Shown: piece by piece, positions 17,194-20,491 of the stretch
How the letters are laid out: every line of letters starts with the position of its first letter
Position numbering within the stretch: position 1 is the first letter of the stretch
DNA from: Chara braunii
Lineage: Eukaryota > Streptophyta > Charophyceae > Charales > Characeae
DNA: 20,491 nucleotides
NCBI GenBank assembly: GCA_003427395.1
Contig: BFEA01000362.1
Location: 1,452,149 to 1,472,639, forward strand
Direction: 5' to 3'
The notes under the pieces: model-generated
What the model saw: the letters and a program-made list of their open reading frames with translations, nothing else
Told to the model about the DNA's origin: nothing
Database searches by the model: none
Program-made: the position numbers and the translations under genes

Positions 17194-17379
17194 AATTATG
17201 ATTCCCAATGCATCGGTCGTATATCCTGTCCAGATGCGTTCAGAATGTCGCGGGCAATTATGATTCTCAATGCATCTGTCGTATATCGTGTCCAGATGCG
17301 TTCAAAATGTTGCGGGTAATTATGATTCTCAATGCATCTGTCCTATATCCTGTCCAGATGCGTTCCAAATGTTGCGGGA
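17194..17379 (+). repeat. Three tandem 62-bp repeats
   Basis: Units start with AATTATGATT at 17194, 17256 and 17318. Each contains AATGCATC, TATATC(C/G)TGTCCAGATGCG and ends TGTTGCGGG or TGTCGCGGG. Substitutions are few, so the array is fairly recent. It begins 55 bases after the stop codon of gene 2, where gene 1 would encode its linker and RING. Confidence 0.92.
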
Positions 17380-17442
17380 TGGCGAGTGGTGAAAGCATCC
17401 CTATGTCTGGCTGCTAGGAGAAAGAAGTCTTCGTGTACGATA

Positions 17443-17467
17443 TGTAAATAATATGGAAAATAATAAA
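17443..17467 (+). terminator. Putative polyadenylation signal of gene 2
   Basis: TGTAAATAATA (17443-) followed by AATAAA (17462-17467), about 325 bases after the stop codon. Both motifs are recognised 3' end signals in green-lineage genes. The 3' UTR would include the 62-bp repeats. Confidence 0.5.
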
Positions 17468-17572
17468 ATATGCTATTGTGAAAGGCACCGCCCAGTGTCT
17501 CCCCCCAGTCCCTGGCCCTTCTACAGGACAAGACCGGAATGCAGGTGTGGCTTGGAAAAGTAGATCAGGTAT

Positions 17573-17693
17573 GGGACGCTGGACCCGGTTTCCAGCACAA
17601 TCGCGTCTCTCTCAATGATGTACTGTAATCATGTATCTAAGGGACGCTGGACCCGGTTTCCAGCAGGTGATGCTCCCCACCAATAGATGGAGC
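17573..17693 (+). repeat. Dispersed repeat, two direct copies of its core
   Basis: GGGACGCTGGACCCGGTTTC at 17573 is repeated exactly at 17641; the second copy continues CAGCAGGTGATGCTCCCCACCAATAGA. This longer part is present inverted at 19753-19830 with substitutions. One frame gives GPGFQQVMLPTNR here and GPNFQQVQLPTNR there, but it is too short to name a protein. Confidence 0.75.
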
Positions 17694-17876
17694 GGCCCGT
17701 TCTTGAGAAAAAAAAAAAGGCACCTGTTTTTTTTTCCGTTTTGCGGAAGGGGCGGAGGGGACGAGCATACGCGGACACGACAGTTTTTCAACAGAAATCT
17801 GGACGTATTTACGGTCAGATACACTTAGAATAGTCGTAGTGTGAGTATGCTCTGCAAAAAGGGGACGAACATTACG

Positions 17877-17885
17877 GTTTCTCCT

Positions 17886-17918
<33 letters not shown>

Positions 17919-17927
17919 TTTCTCCTG
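17877..17927. mobile_element. T30 tract between 10-bp direct repeats
   Basis: GTTTCTCCTG lies at 17877-17886 and again at 17918-17927, with only G plus an unbroken run of 30 T (17888-17917) between. A homopolymer flanked by a short duplication is what target-primed insertion of a bare poly(A) would leave. Replication slippage is the alternative. Confidence 0.5.
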
Positions 17928-17929
17928 TT

Positions 17930-18358
17930 TTATGACTGCGGTCTCTACAGAGGGAATTCTTTTTGTGGCGGTCAAGCATCGCTCATCGAGCAGGATTTTT
18001 TATACTACACCATCTCTTAAATGCATATATATTATGGACCTGTCAATGGTCCCCATACATTTGAAATGTTGAAATGTCGGATCAGTCCAAATGTATATGA
18101 TCCATTATGTTGTCCTGATACATGCAGCCGAGCGACTGTGAAGAGAAGGCAGCGCTCACGGTAGTACTGGAAGGTGATCATAGTGGGCGCGGCCATAGCT
18201 GTGTGTGGGTGCCGCATTGGAGGAAGAGGCTGGCAAGCGTGGCGTGCGGTAGCGGTGGCCCTTGGATGCAATCGAGGAAAGGCTGTAAGCAGTGTAAGGG
18301 TTGGTGGATTCTTACTTACCTCATGGTCGGCGGGAGTGCTGAAGCGTGGTCGGCTAGA
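17930..18358. other. No recognisable gene
   Basis: Short open frames only. An imperfect inverted pair (TATGGACCTGTCAATGG with TCCATTATGTTGTCC, about 18030-18120) can be drawn but is weak. Confidence 0.35.
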
Positions 18359-18648
18359 TAATAGGCTTCAAAAATATTGCTTTTTCGAAGTTTGGCAGCA
18401 AAAATGTCGTCCGTTTGAAGTTTCCTTTGCAAAAATAGAGGTCTCTTTGCAGCTTTATCGGGTTCCCGTAGTTTGCCAGCAAAAATACCGCGTTTTGCAA
18501 AGTTTCACAGCAAAGGACCCCCAGGCCCCTAGCCTCAGGGACTCAGCGTTCCGCCCTCAGGCACTCAGCTTTTCTCTTTTTTTTTTTTTTCGCGGGCGTG
18601 GCCGAGGCATCTCGGCCGTGGCCATGCCCGAGATGCCTCGGCCACGTT

Positions 18649-18682
<34 letters not shown>

Positions 18683-18957
18683 GGCCTTGGCCGAGGCATC
18701 TGGGCCGTGGGCACGCCCAGATGCATCGGCCATTCCCGGGGGAAAAGAGGCTGAGTGCCTGAGGCCAGAACGGCGAACGCTGAGTCCCGGAGTCCCTGAG
18801 GCCAAAGGCCTAGGAGTCCTTCGCTGTGAAACTGGGCAAAACGCGGTATTTTTGCTGGCAAACTATTGGAACCGAAACCTCTATTTTTGCAAAGGAAACT
18901 TGGAACGGACGACATTTTTGCCGCCAAACTTCGAAATACCAATATTTTTGCTATTAA
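18359..18957. mobile_element. ~600-bp fold-back element with nested palindromes
   Basis: The left arm (about 18359-18590) and right arm (about 18740-18957) are reverse complements with moderate divergence. Examples are CTTCGAAATACC..AATATT against AATATTGCTTTTTCGAAG, GCAAAAATACCGCGTTTTGC against its complement at 18837-18856, and CTCAGGGACTCAGCG against its counterpart at 18775-18802. Between the arms lie a perfect palindrome (18597-18646, 19-bp arms GGCCGAGGCATCTCGG type), a T30 tract (18651-18680) and a second related palindrome (18689-18732). The outer ends are TAATAG / CTATTA; no clear target duplication is visible. No transposase is encoded. A 275-codon open frame through the element only reflects the repeat. 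Confidence 0.85.
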
Positions 18958-19070
18958 CCCTTCAAAAAACTGTGGGAACAAAAGAAGAGATGCGAGGGTA
19001 GAAGTAGAGGAAGTCCCCTTGGCATCCATACCCGAGTTCAGGTAGTGCTTAGGCATGCATACCTAAGCTG

Positions 19071-19201
19071 AGAACTGCCGCTACAGTCTTGCCCCGAATA
19101 CAACGTACGGTCATTATAGCCGAATTTGGGGTATCTTTCAGTGTAAATTTTCAGCTATAATGGCCGTACTATGTCGTATTCGGGGGAAGATTGTAGTTCT
19201 G
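19071..19201. mobile_element. 131-bp hairpin MITE
   Basis: The left arm starts AGAACTGCCGCTACAGTCTT and includes CCCCGAATACAACGTACGG and CATTATAGC. The right arm reads GCTATAATGGCCGTAC, GTCGTATTCGGGGGAAGATT, GTAGTTCT. The arms are about 52 bases with a ~25-base loop. The small size and near-complete fold-back are those of a MITE or an inverted-repeat hairpin locus. The target duplication is unclear. Confidence 0.8.
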
Positions 19202-19504
19202 TATTGTTGCATTGTTAATGGATTGGAGGCCAAAGAAGAGGGTTAAGCTTTTCATTTTCAGAAAAGACTTCAGTGTTGTCTCTGAGTCTTCATCGGGCAC
19301 TGGCTTGTCAATAAGTGGGAAAGAGCTCAACGGCCAGTTAGATGATAATAGGGTAGATGTCGAGGAAGTAGCGTAGGCATACCTACCTGGATAATCATCG
19401 AGAAATGGCTTGCTTTTTTGGTTGAGAGAATGGAATTGCCTTATTACTCAAAGAGGCAGCAAAGAGGCCAGGGGGCCAAGTCGAACTTGGCCGTATTCGA
19501 TCAT

Positions 19505-19626
19505 GTTACTCACACTAGGCCCTCAAAATCGCAAATGAGTGGCCAGATTGAGCTCTTGTAAACGAAGGACTTGATCTGGCCGCTCATTTTGCGATTTTGT
19601 GATTTTGAGGGCTTAGTGTGAGTATA
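19505..19626. mobile_element. ~120-bp hairpin MITE with TACTCACACTA ends
   Basis: The left arm TACTCACACTA (19507-19517), GCCCTCAAAATCGCAAATGA, GTGGCCAGAT pairs with the right arm ATCTGGCCGCTCATTTTGCG, ATTTTGAGGGCTTAGTGTGA, GTA. The right arm has an 11-base duplication of GATTTTGTGATTTTG type. The loop is about 25 bases. The end motif TAGTGTGAGTA also occurs singly at 17837 and as TGTGAGTATGCCCT on both sides of the 3.1-5.8 kb cluster. Confidence 0.8.
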
Positions 19627-19752
19627 CTCTTCTTCTTTTCTGGCCGCTGGTCTTCATAATCTTCTTCTTCCTTCTTTTTTTTTCTTCTCTTTTCACAAAG
19701 CCAGGCCGGCTGCTACAGGCAAGGTTATATGAGCACCCTCCCTATCTGCCTT

Positions 19753-19830
19753 TCTGGTTGCTCCGGTCTATTGGTGGGGAGCTGCACCTGCTGGAAATTG
19801 GGTCCGTCTTTCTTATGAATACATCCTAGT
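19753..19830 (-). repeat. Dispersed repeat, inverted copy
   Basis: The minus strand reads GGATGTATTCATAAGAAAGA, CGGACCCAATTTCCAGCAGG, TGCAGCTCCCCACCAATAGA. This aligns with 17618-17693 on the plus strand. A poly(A) run lies about 55 bases beyond it. Confidence 0.75.
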
Positions 19831-19885
19831 TGCCGAACCATGCAGAAAATGCATGCAGTAGATAGAGTCTTGGAGTGCTCCCCGA

Positions 19886-19920
19886 AAAGAAAAAGAAAAA
19901 AAAAAAAAAAAAAAAAAAAA
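19886..19920 (+). repeat. Poly(A) tract with near-direct repeats on both sides
   Basis: GAAAAAGAAAAAG passes into a long A run ending at 19920. GTCTTGGAGTGCTCC (19867-19881) before it and GTCTTCGAATGTTCC (19921-19935) after it agree at 12 of 15 positions. This could be an old target duplication around a retroposon tail. Confidence 0.45.
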
Positions 19921-20011
19921 GTCTTCGAATGTTCCAGAGTATTCTCTGCCAGCATTGATTGTCCTGGATTCTCCAGCCTGAGGGATTTCCTACTTTCATA
20001 AGTAGAGAATT

Positions 20012-20133
20012 CGTGTAAGTGGGACTTGACCCCGGGAATCCTCACAAGCAACCCCGAAAACTGGGGCTACTACCCAAGTGGGACTTGACCCCGGGAATCC
20101 TCACAAGCAAGCCGGGGCTAGGTCCCACTTGCA
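20012..20133. repeat. Tandem and inverted GTGGGACTTGACC repeats
   Basis: AAGTGGGACTTGACCCCGGG, then AATCCTCACAAGCAA, starts at 20017 and again at 20076 (59-base period). The block is bounded by CGTGTAAGTGGGAC (20012) and the inverted GTCCCACTTGCACG (20122-20135), so it is also a hairpin. A third partial piece, AAAACTGGGGCTACTACCCA, recurs near 20220. The GTCCCACTTGCAC motif is the one at 1.43, 2.28 and 12.65 kb. Confidence 0.8.
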
Positions 20134-20139
20134 CGGATT

Positions 20140-20429
20140 AAGAGATACTGACTGTAGAAAGAAAGCAAAGATTAATGGCCGAACTCTCCTACTTTGCGGA
20201 AGTGGGACCTTGCCCCCCCAAAACTGGGGCTACTACCCAACTCCGGCTACCATAGTGCTGGAAACAGAGTCCATAGTCCCTCATCATTGGAATTGATTGG
20301 ATGAGTTGGATTTGATTGCATATATTTGAGCTGATCCAACTTCCGCCCGGGGCCGCAATCAAAATTTATATACATAAGACAGGGGTAAGAAGAGACAAAA
20401 GAAACAGCAAAACCGCGTCCATCATCCTC

Positions 20430-20430
<1 letters not shown>
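20140..20430. other. No recognisable gene
   Basis: Partial copies of the preceding repeat, then AT-rich sequence with the phrase ATTGGAATTGATTGGATGAG. AAACAGCAAAACCGC (20402-) resembles AAACAGCAAACCGCC at 12.30 and 12.78 kb. Confidence 0.35.

Positions 20431-20491
<61 letters not shown>
20431..20491. repeat. (CT)n microsatellite at window edge
   Basis: A pure CT tract from about 20432 to the end of the window. It is in the opposite sense to the (GA)n leaders of the two genes, so a minus-strand gene could start with it; the partner sequence would be to the left and I see none. Confidence 0.95.

Noticed and set aside
18174-19001. 275-codon plus-strand frame
   Set aside because: It reads through the fold-back element and a T30 tract (poly-Phe); the symmetry of the repeat explains the openness.

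Overview
This is a eukaryotic, repeat-rich window that most likely comes from a plant-lineage (streptophyte) nuclear genome; a charophyte alga or a plant with a large genome would fit. Evidence for this: two copine/von Willebrand A (VWA) proteins of the plant RGLG E3-ligase type (one keeps its C-terminal RING), AATAAA and TGTAA-type 3' end signals, long (CT)n/(GA)n microsatellites, hairpin MITEs, tRNA-derived repeats, and no bacterial gene packing. The species is inference. Isolated N characters mark a draft assembly.

Layout. 1-3.1 kb: no recognisable gene; AT and CT microsatellites, a GC-rich palindrome, a possible promoter near 690, and an inverted pair of GGTGCAAGTGGGAC repeats. 3.1-5.8 kb: a nest of miniature DNA transposons built on the half-site TGTCGAAA/TTTCGACA, including one 410-bp Tourist/PIF-Harbinger-like element whose near-empty insertion site survives in a second copy of the flanking DNA. 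5.9-8.6 kb: gene 1, an intronless RGLG-like protein (VWA plus RING) with promoter, short upstream ORFs and a (GA)n tract three bases before the ATG. 8.6-15 kb: mostly non-coding, with short tandem duplications, TTGA/TTGG simple repeats, a GT/GA microsatellite and dispersed repeats. Two inverted copies of one repeat (12.35 and 15.65 kb) bracket about 3 kb. 15-17.5 kb: a tRNA-like retroposon head, two head-to-tail TTAA-flanked MITEs, then gene 2, a paralogue of gene 1 that stops before the RING and is also directly preceded by (GA)n. 17.5-20.5 kb: three tandem 62-bp repeats, a pure T30 tract between 10-bp direct repeats, a ~600-bp fold-back element with palindromes inside its arms, two smaller hairpin MITEs, tandem/inverted GTGGGACTTGACC repeats, and a terminal (CT)n tract.

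How the parts relate. The two genes are same-strand paralogues about 9.6 kb apart. Both have lost the metal-site (MIDAS) residues expected of the VWA fold, yet keep the fold's hydrophobic core and the GVGDGP/VVGDGP motif. One keeps the RING and one does not. A ligase plus RING-less partner relationship is possible but is inference only. Everything else that can be recognised is mobile or simple repeat DNA, so the window is a diverging gene pair inside a transposon-dense stretch.
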